A stretch of 64,000 bases of DNA from Thermomonospora echinospora (GTDB lineage: Bacteria > Actinomycetota > Actinomycetes > Streptosporangiales > Streptosporangiaceae): the NCBI RefSeq assembly GCF_900108175.1, contig NZ_FNVO01000004.1, positions 1 to 64,000 on the forward strand. Reading direction: 5' to 3'. The translations under genes were made by a program, and so were the position numbers. Of this stretch, positions 17,617 to 26,162 are shown piece by piece. Below the pieces are notes generated by a model. That model did not search any database. It was given only the letters and a program-made list of their open reading frames with translations, and was not told the origin of the DNA. Numbering within the stretch: position 1 is the first letter of the stretch; every line of letters begins with the position of its first letter.

Positions 17617-17634
17617 TGATTAAGACTTTTACTA
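17617..17634 (-). promoter_or_regulatory. putative MarR operator upstream of hmgA
   Basis: On the complementary strand this reads TAGTAAAAGTCTTAATCA, matching the marR operator (TAGTTAAAGTGTTGACCA) at 14 of 18 positions in opposite orientation. It ends 60 bases before the hmgA start, in the only AT-rich part of the gap. Confidence 0.55.
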
Positions 17635-17694
17635 GTTTGGTGGGGCGGGATCTCTGGGCGATCCCCGGAGCCGTCCGGGCGAGGAGACAAGGCC

Positions 17695-18891
17695 ATGACG
17701 TACTACCGGCGGATCGGTGCCGTCCCTCCCAAACGGCACACCCGGCATCGCGCACCCGAAGGCGGCCTCTACTACGAGGAGCTGATGGGGGAGGAGGGCT
17801 TCTCCAGCGACTCCTCCCTGCTGTACCACCGGCACATCCCGTCCGCCATCGTGGACGCCTCGCCCTGGGAGCTGAACGAGCAGGGCACCGAGCCCAACCA
17901 TCCCCTCAAGCCGAGGCACCTGAAGCTGCACGACCTCTTCCCCGGCGAGGAGTGGAAGCACCACGACGTGGTGACCGGGCGCCGTCTCGTCCTCGGCAAC
18001 GCCGACGTTCGCATCTCCTATGTTGCGGCCGGGGAGACGTCCGCGCTCTACCGCAACGCGGTCGGCGACGAGTGCGTGTACGTGGAGTCCGGTGAGGGCA
18101 CCGTCGAGACGGTGTTCGGCGTGCTGCCGTTCCGGCAGGGCGACTACGTCATGCTGCCGCGCGGGACCACCCACCGCTGGGTGCCGGGAGGGGACGGGCC
18201 GGTACGGGCGTACTGCATCGAGGCCGCCTCGCACATCACCCCCGCCCGCCGCTACCTGTCGAAGTTCGGGCAACTGCTGGAGCACGCCCCGTACTGCGAA
18301 CGCGACCTGCACGGCCCGGACGAGCCGCTGCTGGCCGAGGGCCAGGACGTGGAGGTGCTGGTCAAGCACCGCACCACCGCAGGCATCACGGGAACGAGGC
18401 ACGTGTACCCCCAGCACCCGTTCGACGTGGTCGGCTGGGACGGCTGCCTGTACCCGTACACGTTCAACATCGCCGACTTCGAGCCCATCACCGGCCGGAT
18501 CCACCAGCCGCCGCCCGTGCACCAGGTCTTCGAGGGCGCCGGCTTCGTGATCTGCAACTTCGTGCCGCGCAAGGTGGATTACCACCCGGAGGCCATCCCG
18601 GTGCCGTACTACCACTCCAACGTCGACTCCGACGAGGTGATGTTCTACTGCGGCGGCGACTACGAGGCCCGCAAGGGCTCGGGCATCGGCCAGGGCTCCA
18701 TCTCGCTGCACCCCGGCGGCCACGCGCACGGTCCCCAGCCGGGCGCCTACGAGGCCAGCGTCGGCAAGGACTTCTTCGACGAACTGGCCGTCATGGTGGA
18801 CACGTTCCGCCCCCTTGAGCTGGGCGAAGGCGGCCGGGCCGCGGAAGACCCCGGCTACGCCTGGACGTGGGCCGGCCGGGGACCACGATGA
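17695..18891 (+). CDS. hmgA: homogentisate 1,2-dioxygenase
   Basis: A 398-residue cupin-type dioxygenase that opens the ring of homogentisate to maleylacetoacetate in tyrosine/phenylalanine degradation. Family landmarks: MLPRGTTHRWVPG, YPQHPFDVVGWDG, HSNVDSDEVMFYCGGDY (about 307-323) and HPGGHAHGPQPG (about 340-351), which supply the Fe(II) His/Glu ligands. Start ATG at 17695. Its stop overlaps the ATG of the next gene. It is first in a tightly overlapping three-gene operon with the unknown gene and fahA. Confidence 0.97.
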   Translation: MTYYRRIGAVPPKRHTRHRAPEGGLYYEELMGEEGFSSDSSLLYHRHIPSAIVDASPWELNEQGTEPNHPLKPRHLKLHDLFPGEEWKHHDVVTGRRLVLGNADVRISYVAAGETSALYRNAVGDECVYVESGEGTVETVFGVLPFRQGDYVMLPRGTTHRWVPGGDGPVRAYCIEAASHITPARRYLSKFGQLLEHAPYCERDLHGPDEPLLAEGQDVEVLVKHRTTAGITGTRHVYPQHPFDVVGWDGCLYPYTFNIADFEPITGRIHQPPPVHQVFEGAGFVICNFVPRKVDYHPEAIPVPYYHSNVDSDEVMFYCGGDYEARKGSGIGQGSISLHPGGHAHGPQPGAYEASVGKDFFDELAVMVDTFRPLELGEGGRAAEDPGYAWTWAGRGPR

Positions 18892-19760
18892 ACGTCTCGA
18901 CGGCATGGTTCACCGGCCTGCTGGACGACGCCGCGGTGTTCCCGCCCGGCCTGATGCCGCTCCCCGACGCCGTCCGCGCCCACGCCCGCCACACCGCGTC
19001 ACCGTACGCCGCCCTGGTCGGCCCCCTGGTGATCGCCGCCCCCGCCCTGCCGAAGCTGGCCGACCTCCTCATCACGCCCCCCAGCGGGCGGCTGGATGTC
19101 GCGGTCACGTTTCCGGATGGGCCGGGGCGGCTGGTGCCGGTGCTCGCTGCGGCTGCGGCGTTGCCGGTACGGGTGTGCGCCGTCGAGGTGGCGGTTCCGT
19201 CCGGGATGGAGCCGTCGGCGTTCCTCGCCGAGCTCGACAGGGCCCAGGCCGCCGTCGCAGGCGCGGAGGTGTTCGTCGAGATCCCCCGGGACGGGCGGCG
19301 CCCGGAGCTGATCGCGGCCTGTGCGACGACCGGCCGGCGGGCCAAGTTCCGTACCGGCGGGGTCACCGCCGACCTGTACCCGGACGAGGCGGAGCTCGCC
19401 GCCGCCGTCTGCGCGGCCGTACGCGCGGACGTGCCGTTCAAGGCGACCGCCGGGCTGCACCACGCCGTCCGCAACACCGACCCCGGCACCGGGTTCGAGC
19501 AGCACGGCTTCCTCAACCTGCTGCTGGCCGTCGAGGCGGCCTTGGACGGCGGCGGGGAGGCCGACCTGGTGGGCGTCCTCGCCGAACGCGACGGTGCGAA
19601 GCTGGCCGCCCGCCTCGAAGACCGCGACGCCCGTGCCGAGGCCGTCCGCGCCCGTTTCCTGTCCTTCGGGACGTGCAGCATCACCGAGCCGCTGGCCGAG
19701 CTGGCGGCGCTCGGCCTCGTTCCCGCCTCCTTCACCGGTCATCGAGGAGCCACGCCTTGA
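18888..19760 (+). CDS. unrecognised protein between hmgA and fahA
   Basis: A 290-residue soluble protein overlapping hmgA by four bases (ATGA) and fahA by four bases (TTGA), so it is translated as part of the catabolic operon. No family was recognised. The C-terminal half has barrel-like blocks with conserved-looking polar ends: RRAKFRTGGVTADLYP, PFKATAGLHHAVRN and HGFLNLLLAVEAAL; Lys/Arg and paired His in FKATAGLHH suggest a small-molecule active site. No maleylacetoacetate isomerase gene is present in the operon, so an isomerase-like role is one hypothesis, without direct evidence. Confidence 0.85.
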   Translation: MNVSTAWFTGLLDDAAVFPPGLMPLPDAVRAHARHTASPYAALVGPLVIAAPALPKLADLLITPPSGRLDVAVTFPDGPGRLVPVLAAAAALPVRVCAVEVAVPSGMEPSAFLAELDRAQAAVAGAEVFVEIPRDGRRPELIAACATTGRRAKFRTGGVTADLYPDEAELAAAVCAAVRADVPFKATAGLHHAVRNTDPGTGFEQHGFLNLLLAVEAALDGGGEADLVGVLAERDGAKLAARLEDRDARAEAVRARFLSFGTCSITEPLAELAALGLVPASFTGHRGATP

Positions 19761-20938
19761 CCACGATCGACATCCCCGAAGACTCTCCCTTCGGGTTCGC
19801 CAACCTGCCCTACGGCGTCTTCTCCACGCCGGGCACCCGGCCCCGGATCGGCGTCCGCGTCGCCGACTGGGTCGTGGACCTCGCCGCGGCCCTCGGCGAC
19901 GACGTGTTCGCCCAGCCGACGCTCAACCCGTTCATGGCGCAGGGCCACCGGCGCTGGGCCGAGGTGCGCGACCGCGTCACCGAACTGGTGTCGGGCCAGG
20001 TGCCCGACAAGGCGGCCCATCCCCTGGGGAGCGTGCGGATGCACCTGCCGATCCAGGTCGGCGACTACGTGGACTTCTACGCCTCCGAACACCACGCCGC
20101 CAACCTCGGCCGCCTCTTCCGCCCCGGCGCGCCGCCGCTCATGCCCAACTGGAAGCACCTGCCGGTCGGCTACCACGGCCGGGCCGGAACGGTCGTCGTC
20201 TCCGGCACCGACATCGTGCGGCCGTGCGGGCAGCTCAAGGCGCCCGACGAGGACGCCCCGCGCTTCGGCGCGTCCCGCCGCCTGGACATCGAGGCCGAGC
20301 TCGGCTTCATCGTCGGCACCGGCTCGCCCCTGGGCACCCCCGTGGCCTGCGACGACTTCGCCGAGCACGTCTTCGGCGCCGTCCTGGTGAACGACTGGTC
20401 GGCCCGCGACATCCAGTCCTGGGAGTACGTCCCGCTGGGCCCCTTCCTCGGCAAGAGCTTCGCCACCTCGATCTCCGCCTGGGTCGTTCCGCTCCAGGCG
20501 CTGGAGGCCGCCCGCGTCCCCACCCCGCCCCAGGAGCCGAAGCCCCTGGACTACCTGCGGGAAGGCGAGCCGTGGGGCCTGGACATCGACCTGACCGTCC
20601 AGTGGAACGGCCAGGAGGTGTCCCGCCCGCCCTACCGCGAGATGTACTGGTCGCCCGCCCAGATGCTCGCCCACATGACCGTCAACGGCGCCGCCACCCG
20701 CACCGGCGACCTGTTCGCCTCCGGCACCGTCTCCGGCCCCGGCAAGCACCAGCGCGGCGCCTTCATCGAGCTGACCTGGGGCGGCAAGGAGCCCGTCCAG
20801 GTGAACGGCGAGTCCCGTGACTTCCTCCAGGACGGCGACGAGGTCGTCATCTCCGCCACCGCCCCCGCCTCGACCGGCGGCCACCTGTCCTTCGGCGAGG
20901 TACGCGGCCGCGTCCTGCCCGCCCTCACCTCCGAGTGA
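19757..20938 (+). CDS. fahA: fumarylacetoacetase
   Basis: A 393-residue enzyme that hydrolyses fumarylacetoacetate to fumarate and acetoacetate, the last step of homogentisate degradation. The start is the TTG at 19757, coupled to the preceding gene and preceded by GAGGAG. Landmarks: DFYASEHHAANLGRLFRP with the catalytic His (about 104-121), LPVGYHGRAGTVVVSGT, EAELGFIVG (metal-binding Glu), NDWSARDIQSWEY and GDLFASGTVSGP. Length and motifs fit the eukaryotic-type FAH family. Confidence 0.97.
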   Translation: MTTIDIPEDSPFGFANLPYGVFSTPGTRPRIGVRVADWVVDLAAALGDDVFAQPTLNPFMAQGHRRWAEVRDRVTELVSGQVPDKAAHPLGSVRMHLPIQVGDYVDFYASEHHAANLGRLFRPGAPPLMPNWKHLPVGYHGRAGTVVVSGTDIVRPCGQLKAPDEDAPRFGASRRLDIEAELGFIVGTGSPLGTPVACDDFAEHVFGAVLVNDWSARDIQSWEYVPLGPFLGKSFATSISAWVVPLQALEAARVPTPPQEPKPLDYLREGEPWGLDIDLTVQWNGQEVSRPPYREMYWSPAQMLAHMTVNGAATRTGDLFASGTVSGPGKHQRGAFIELTWGGKEPVQVNGESRDFLQDGDEVVISATAPASTGGHLSFGEVRGRVLPALTSE

Positions 20939-20947
20939 CCGGCCCGG

Positions 20948-21517
20948 TCAGGGGGTGCCGGCTCCCTGCGGGGGGTTGGAGGGTGGGGCGCCGTAGCCGT
21001 GGGTGGTGAGGCGTTCGGCCATGCGGGTGTAGGCCTGCGGGTCGGTCGGGGTGAAGGTGGCCAGGCCGTCCACGTAGCGGTTGTACATGCAGAAGGCGGC
21101 GGCGATGAGGACGGTGTCGTGGATCTCCACGTCGGTGGCGCCCGCCGCGCGGGCCGCGGCGACGTCCCCGCCGGTGACCTCGCGTCCGCCGCGCTGCACC
21201 GCGGCGGCGATGCGCAGCAGGGCCCTGAGCTTGTCGGAGACGGGCGCGGTGGCCGGGTCGGCGTGCACCTGCTCGACCAGCGACATGCCGCCGTCCAGTT
21301 GCGCGGCGGCACAGGCCCCGTGCGACCAGGCGCAGAATCGGCACTCGTTCAGCGTGGACACGTAGGAGGCGATCAGCTCGCGCTCCCCGCGCTCCAGCGG
21401 GCTCGGGCCGCGCAGCAGCGTCTCGGCCAGGGCGCTGAGCGGCCCCGCGGTCTCCGGCCGGAAGCGCAGCAGCGAGGGCAGTCCGGGAAGGTCCTCGCCC
21501 AGATCGATGTGTGCCAC
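20948..21517 (-). CDS. AhpD/carboxymuconolactone decarboxylase-like protein
   Basis: A 189-residue protein starting at the GTG at 21517, just after a strong GGAGGTGG ribosome-binding site; the longer upstream frame is unsupported. It has the AhpD-type redox motif ECRFCAWSH (CxxC followed by His) in a helical CMD fold, with LLRIAAAVQRGG and DTVLIAAAFCMYNRYVDGL. The family covers peroxidase-related alkylhydroperoxidases. It is convergent with fahA; a link to homogentisate metabolism is possible but unproved. Confidence 0.82.
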   Translation of the reverse strand: MAHIDLGEDLPGLPSLLRFRPETAGPLSALAETLLRGPSPLERGERELIASYVSTLNECRFCAWSHGACAAAQLDGGMSLVEQVHADPATAPVSDKLRALLRIAAAVQRGGREVTGGDVAAARAAGATDVEIHDTVLIAAAFCMYNRYVDGLATFTPTDPQAYTRMAERLTTHGYGAPPSNPPQGAGTP

Positions 21518-21728
21518 GGGGCCACCTCCGGCGGAACGGCCGGAGACATGGGTGAGGCTCCGGCGATGACGAAAGATCAATCGGACCGCCGCCACGATAA
21601 CGGCGGCCCGATGCGTCGGCCACCCGGATGATCCGCCGCCACATGGACGCCCACCAGGTTTATCCGCGGTGCTCCGGCCTGATGTGGCGGCACGGACCGG
21701 ATCCCCGGCCTTCGGACCGGGGAGCGCG

Positions 21729-22538
21729 TCAGGGCTTGCGGGCCAGCCCGCCGAAGGTCATGATCTCCTCCGGCTCGCCCCAGGGATTGGGCTCGTAGCG
21801 CCACCGGGAGCAGGAGACGACTCCGGGTTCGACCAGTTCCAGCCCGTCGAAGAAGCGGGTTATCTCGGCGCGGCTGCGCGGCTTGACCGGGTGGGGGGTG
21901 TCGCTGTCGTTCCAGGTGCGCACGGCGACGCGCGTCGCCTCGACGTCGGTGCACGCATGGGAAATGGCCAGGTAACTGCCGGACGGCAACGCGTCGACGA
22001 ACTCGCGCAGTATTCGCCGCACCTGGTCGTCGTCGGCGATGAGATGCAGGATGGCGAGCATCATGAGCGCGACGGGCTCGCCGAGGTTCAGCGTCGCGGC
22101 GGCTTCGCGGAGTATCTTCCCGGGGTCGCGCACATCGGCGTCGATATAGCTGGTCGCCCCCTCGGGGGTGCTCATGAGCAGGGCGCGTGCGTGGGCGAGC
22201 ACGAGAGGGTCGTTGTCGACATAGACGATCCGCGCCTGTGGCGCCACCCGCTGGGCGATCTCGTGGGTGTTGTCGGCGGTGGGCAGCCCGGTGCCGATGT
22301 CGAGGAACTGGCGGACGCCCTCCTGGCCTGCGAGGTACCGCACGCAGCGGCCCAGGAACAGCCGGTCGCCGCGGGCGGCGGCGGCGATCCCGGGGACGTG
22401 GCGGGCGACCTTCTCGCCGGCCTCGCGGTCGACGTCGTAGTGGTCCTTGCCGCCCAGCCAGTAGTTCCAGACGCGGGCGGAGACCGGCCTGTCGGTGTGT
22501 ACTCCGTCAGGCGGGCCCTGCCCGTCGTCACGGCTCAT
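21729..22538 (-). CDS. SAM-dependent methyltransferase (DUF574/Methyltransf_19)
   Basis: A 269-residue protein starting at the ATG preceded by CGAGGAGAG. Family signature: SARVWNYWLGGKDHYDVDRE at the N-terminus, GTGLPTADNTHEIAQ (SAM-binding loop), VYVDNDPLVLAHARALL and DADVRDPG, ending WGEPEEIMTFGGLARKP. These proteins are abundant in actinomycetes and mostly uncharacterised. It stands alone between the AhpD-like gene and the SpoIIE gene. Confidence 0.92.
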   Translation of the reverse strand: MSRDDGQGPPDGVHTDRPVSARVWNYWLGGKDHYDVDREAGEKVARHVPGIAAAARGDRLFLGRCVRYLAGQEGVRQFLDIGTGLPTADNTHEIAQRVAPQARIVYVDNDPLVLAHARALLMSTPEGATSYIDADVRDPGKILREAAATLNLGEPVALMMLAILHLIADDDQVRRILREFVDALPSGSYLAISHACTDVEATRVAVRTWNDSDTPHPVKPRSRAEITRFFDGLELVEPGVVSCSRWRYEPNPWGEPEEIMTFGGLARKP

Positions 22539-22922
22539 CTGGCTCTCCTCGCCGGAGGGGCGTCTCCCGCCCATGGCGCCGCGACCCGGGAAAACCCCGC
22601 CCGTACGGGTGAGGAGTGAACGGTGCCCGACGCGCCCACGGGAAATGCGCGGCCTTTTCAGGGGAGCAGCAGCATAGGGGAGGTTGACACCCGAGTCCAG
22701 AGCAGTCAAGTCGGTGGGCAGACGCCGGGTGCGGGGCCGTGGAAGGGCCGCCGGCCGGCCCGGAGACATCGCGACCCCGAAAATGGCGGAGGCGAGGCGG
22801 GTGGCACGCCGCGAATGTGCAGACCCGCCCCGCGCGGGACACTTTACTCTCCCGTCAGGAGAGGCCACCGCCCGGATGATCGTGGCGCTCCCGACGCCGA
22901 ACGAGCCCGCCGCCGCAGGAGG
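22539..22922. other. 384-bp intergenic region
   Basis: No coding region is supported between the methyltransferase start and the SpoIIE gene 3' end. TTGACA at 22685 on the plus strand and GACACTTTACTCTCC near 22840 are the only promoter-like strings; no downstream plus-strand gene uses them. Confidence 0.4.
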
Positions 22923-24089
22923 TCAGCGCGAGGATTTGCCGGTCCAGTCGATGCAGACGATGACGGCGTCGTCGGCGAGGTCGGTGTCCTCGTGGTAGTC
23001 GAGCAGCCCGCGCATGAGGGTGCGGACGGCCTCCGGCGGACCCTGCAGGCGTGTCTGGCGGAGCGCCCGTGCCAGCGCCAGCGAGCCGTAGGCCTCACCG
23101 CCGGGGGACAGCGCGCCGTGGACGCCGTCGCTGACGACGACGAGGCGGTCGCCCGGTTGCAGCGAGAACTCCTCCTCGGTGTACCCGGTGTCGTTGAACA
23201 TGCCCAGCGGCAACTGGGGCTCCAGGGCGATCGGGTCGACGGTGTTGCCGCGCAGCCGGTAGACCAGCGGCGATCCGGCGTCGACGGCCGTGACGCGCCC
23301 CGTTCGCAGGTCGAAGCCGAGCAGGAGGGTCGCGGAGGTGAGCTCGCCGTGATGGTGGGCGTACACGATCTCGTTGGCGAGGGCCGCCTGCTCGGTGAGG
23401 CCGCTCCCCGAGCGGCGCGCGTTGCGCAGGGCGCTGACGGTCAGATGGGTGAGCAGCGCCGCCTGGGTGCCGCGGCCCATGCCGTTGGTCACCGTCACGG
23501 TGAGGTGGTCGGGGGCCAGCGCCCAGTCGAAGTTGTCGCCCCAGACGGCGTAGGCCGGTTCGAGCTGGCCGGCGAGGCTGAACTCGTCGCCGCTGCAGGT
23601 GCGCGCCGGCAGCAGATCCCACTGGATCTCGGCGGCGAGGGTCATCCGGGCGCGCCGCCGGATCTGCCGGTAGGCGTCGGTGTGGCCGTCGGCGATCTTG
23701 ATCGCGCGGGCCAGGGCGCTGGCGACCGCCGCCAGCCGCAGGCGATGCTCGGCGCCGGGCGGTCCCGGCAGCTCGACCGTCAGGATGCCGAGCCGGTCGC
23801 CGTGCACGGTCAGCGGCAGGTGCAGGCGGTGCGCCGGGGAGCCGGTCACCGGCTCGGTGATCACCTGCTGGGAGGCGTAGGCCCGGCCTGCGGGACCGGC
23901 GTCCAGCGGCACCGGCTCGGCGTCGCCGGTGGCCGGGATCAGGTAGGCCATCCGGTAGTCGGCCAGCAGGGTTTCGACGCGGCTGGCGTCGAAGTGGGTC
24001 TTGACGAGGCGCGCGGCGGCCTGTGGCACGGCGTGCGGCCGGGCCTCCCAGACGGCTTCCTCAATGGCGCTGAACTGGTCTTCGGTCAT
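22923..24089 (-). CDS. SpoIIE-type PP2C phosphatase with GAF-like domain
   Basis: A 388-residue protein. Residues about 30-150 look like a GAF sensory domain (VETLLADYRMAYLIPATGD, LHLPLTVHGDRLGILTVELP); residues about 170-385 are a SpoIIE/PP2C phosphatase (MTLAAEIQWDLLP, YAVWGDNFDWAL, TNGMGRGTQAALLTH, DRLVVVSDGVHGALSP, DDAVIVCIDW). The first metal-binding Asp is in GDNFDW, and the usual DGMGHG is here NGMGRG, so the canonical first Asp of that motif is replaced by Asn. The family dephosphorylates STAS anti-anti-sigma factors; the STAS protein at 4449 is a possible but unlinked target. Confidence 0.88.
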   Translation of the reverse strand: MTEDQFSAIEEAVWEARPHAVPQAAARLVKTHFDASRVETLLADYRMAYLIPATGDAEPVPLDAGPAGRAYASQQVITEPVTGSPAHRLHLPLTVHGDRLGILTVELPGPPGAEHRLRLAAVASALARAIKIADGHTDAYRQIRRRARMTLAAEIQWDLLPARTCSGDEFSLAGQLEPAYAVWGDNFDWALAPDHLTVTVTNGMGRGTQAALLTHLTVSALRNARRSGSGLTEQAALANEIVYAHHHGELTSATLLLGFDLRTGRVTAVDAGSPLVYRLRGNTVDPIALEPQLPLGMFNDTGYTEEEFSLQPGDRLVVVSDGVHGALSPGGEAYGSLALARALRQTRLQGPPEAVRTLMRGLLDYHEDTDLADDAVIVCIDWTGKSSR

Positions 24090-24180
24090 GGGTGCCTCAC
24101 TCGGGTACGACAGTCGAGACGACCCGGCGGGCGTATCCGAGTGCGTAACGGAGCTTACGTCAATGTGTCACAGTTGGGAC

Positions 24181-24672
24181 ATGACAGGCCTGCCCAGCGA
24201 CCCCTCCCCGCTGGCCGGGCCGGGGGCCCTGGACCGGCTCGCCGCCGCGCTGGACGGACCGGCGGGGACCCTGGCGGCGGTGTGGAGCAGCGGCCGAGAG
24301 GTGATACCGGCCACCCAGCTACGGGTGCTGCTCATCGTGGAGCGGCACGGCGACATCAACCTCAGCGGGCTGGCCGCCGAGCTGGGGGCGCTGCCGTCCT
24401 CGGCCAGCCGGCTGTGCGACCGGCTGGAGGCGGCGGGGCTGCTGGTGCGCGACCCCGGCCGTGACCGCCGGGCGATCAGCCTGCGGCTCAGCCAGGACGG
24501 CCGGCTGCTGCTGGATCGGCTGCGCGAGCAACGCCGGCAGGAGCTGGGCCGGGTGCTCGCCCGGATGGCGCCGGCCGCCCAGATAGCGCTGCTCACCGGG
24601 CTGCTGCACTTCCACGAGGCGGCGACCGGAGACAAGGCCGACCCGTCCGCGGAGGTCTCCTGGCCCGCCTGA
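24181..24672 (+). CDS. MarR-family transcriptional regulator
   Basis: A 163-residue MarR protein with HTH in LSGLAAELGALPSSASRLCDRLEAAGLL and wing RDPGRDRRAISLRLSQDGR. The ATG at 24181 was chosen because the upstream in-frame sequence covers the divergent promoter gap. It is divergent from the SpoIIE phosphatase gene and convergent with the RsbT-like gene, which suggests a small stress-signalling cluster. Ligand and targets unknown. Confidence 0.85.
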   Translation: MTGLPSDPSPLAGPGALDRLAAALDGPAGTLAAVWSSGREVIPATQLRVLLIVERHGDINLSGLAAELGALPSSASRLCDRLEAAGLLVRDPGRDRRAISLRLSQDGRLLLDRLREQRRQELGRVLARMAPAAQIALLTGLLHFHEAATGDKADPSAEVSWPA

Positions 24673-24693
24673 CGGTCACCGGCCGCTGACCGT

Positions 24694-25119
24694 TCAACGG
24701 GGACCGGCCGCCCGCCACGCCCATGAGACGACCGTCACGGTCGTGCCCCGGCCCGGTGCGGTGTCGAGGGTGAACTCGTCCACGAGCCGGCGGGTGCCGC
24801 CGAGTCCCAGGCCGAGCCCGCCCCCGGTGCTGTAGCCGTCGGACATGGCCTGGGCCGGGTCCGCGATGCCGGGGCCGTCGTCGGTGCAGACCAGCCGGAT
24901 GCCCCGCCGCCCCCCGGACTCGACCAGGGCGATCTCCGCCCGGCCGCCGCCGTGCAGCAGGGCGTTGCGGGCCAGTTCGCTGGCGGCCGTGACCAGCTTG
25001 GTCTGCTCCACCAGGCTCATCCCGATCTGCACCGCGCACTCCCGTACGGCCCGGCGTACGGCCGCCATTTCGACGTCGTTGGAGATCGGCAGCATGGCCG
25101 TGGAGACCGCGTCGCTCAC
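24694..25119 (-). CDS. RsbT-like serine kinase (HATPase_c)
   Basis: A 141-residue protein starting at the GTG at 25119. N-box KLVTAASELARNALLHGGG, then DDGPGI and the ATP-lid GGLGLGLGGTRRLVDEF are those of RsbT, the switch kinase of stressosome-type signalling. The glycine-rich lid is longer than in the anti-sigma kinases at 11631 and 40283. The frame is open for 107 codons upstream but without domain similarity. RsbT normally works with RsbR/RsbS and a PP2C phosphatase; only the phosphatase (22923) is close. Confidence 0.87.
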   Translation of the reverse strand: MSDAVSTAMLPISNDVEMAAVRRAVRECAVQIGMSLVEQTKLVTAASELARNALLHGGGRAEIALVESGGRRGIRLVCTDDGPGIADPAQAMSDGYSTGGGLGLGLGGTRRLVDEFTLDTAPGRGTTVTVVSWAWRAAGPR

Positions 25120-25496
25120 GCCTGCACCGGCACGTCCCGCCCGCAGCCGTGCACCGTCCGCGGGAACGGCCGGCCGGCCTGTTCTCCCCGAGGCGGCGGC
25201 GCCTCGGCCGCCGTTCGGCCGGCACCGCAGAAAACGCCTCCGCTCACGCGTCAGCCCTTCTAGCCGCAGCTTCACGGAAACCGGAACGTCCGGCGGAACG
25301 GGACGCTCACGAGTTCTCCGGTCGGTGCGGAGCACCCGCACCGAACACGGTGGCCGCCCGCCGCCGACCGCCCGGCCCTCGCCCCAGGACCGGCACGCTC
25401 GACAACGGGACACCACCGCCGACACCGGGATGGTTGTCACGCGACAATATTAAAGGAACAGCAAAGCCACGGTGACCGAACCCACCGCACATCCCT
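25120..25496. other. non-coding stretch upstream of rsbT-like gene
   Basis: No gene supported. It holds a perfect hairpin, CCGAGGCG-GCGG-CGCCTCGG at 25188-25207, and an AT-rich patch around 25441-25465 (GACAATATTAAAGGAAC) that may carry a minus-strand promoter. Confidence 0.4.
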
Positions 25497-25660
25497 CCCG
25501 AACCGCACCCTGCCGCCGTGCCGCACTGTGCCGCGCCGAGCCGGGCCGTACCGCCGGGCCGAGCCGTGCCGCGCTGTGCCGTACCGGATCATGCCGGGTT
25601 GTGCCGCCGCGCGGTGTCGCCGTGCCGTGTCGTCCCCGTGCCCGCCGGCCGCTCGGCCGA
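25497..25660. repeat. low-complexity GCCGTGCCGC-type sequence
   Basis: A stretch built from degenerate short units such as GTGCCGC, GAGCCG and GTACCG repeated about twenty times (for example GCCGTGCCGCACTGTGCCGC). Both strands give only Arg/Pro/Cys-rich or Gly/Thr/Ala-rich open frames, so it is not counted as coding. Confidence 0.6.
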
Positions 25661-25773
25661 AACGGCCTGGTGACACGGCCTCTCCGGGTGAGTAGGCCGA
25701 GGTCGTGGGGGTAGGGGCGGCACCGCCCTCACCCGGGCCGGGCTTGAAGCCCACGAGTGAACGAGGAGGAAGC

Positions 25774-26106
25774 ATGTCCCATGCCGACTTGCCACTGCCC
25801 GACTACGACCATCTGCCGGTCGCCACGCTGCAGCACCGGATCCGGACGCTGGGCAGGGACGATCTGCGACGCCTGCTCGACTACGAGAAGGAGCACGCCC
25901 ACCGGATGTCCGTTCTCCAGGTGATGAAGGCCCGCCTGGGACAACTCGACGCCGGACAGGAGCCCTCCGGCGGGTCGGCGCGGGGGTCGGTGCCCGAACA
26001 CCCGCCCGCCGCCGCGGGGGGATCGAAGGTGTCACCCAGCACCAGCGGCCCGCCGATGAACCCGCCCTCCCACGGCGACCCGACCAACCCGGCCCAGCCC
26101 CGCTGA
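25774..26106 (+). CDS. small DUF8129-like protein
   Basis: A 110-residue protein with a strong GAGGAGGA ribosome-binding site. Residues 8-58 form a helical domain: LPDYDHLPVATLQHRIRTLG, LRRLLDYEKEHAHRMSVLQV and MKARLGQL. This is the DYDxLP-xxL-xxR-xxxL-xxLxxLLxYE pattern seen in many small actinobacterial proteins (DUF8129 by memory, not checked). The C-terminal half is a disordered Pro/Gly/Ser tail. Function unknown. Confidence 0.75.
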   Translation: MSHADLPLPDYDHLPVATLQHRIRTLGRDDLRRLLDYEKEHAHRMSVLQVMKARLGQLDAGQEPSGGSARGSVPEHPPAAAGGSKVSPSTSGPPMNPPSHGDPTNPAQPR

Positions 26107-26162
26107 CCCCGCCGGGCGCCCCGCCGTCTCGAACGACGGGACGCCTCCCTCGTGCGGTGTGG

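Noticed and set aside
22623-24464. 613-codon plus-strand frame
   Set aside because: Antisense to the SpoIIE phosphatase; no protein-like segments.
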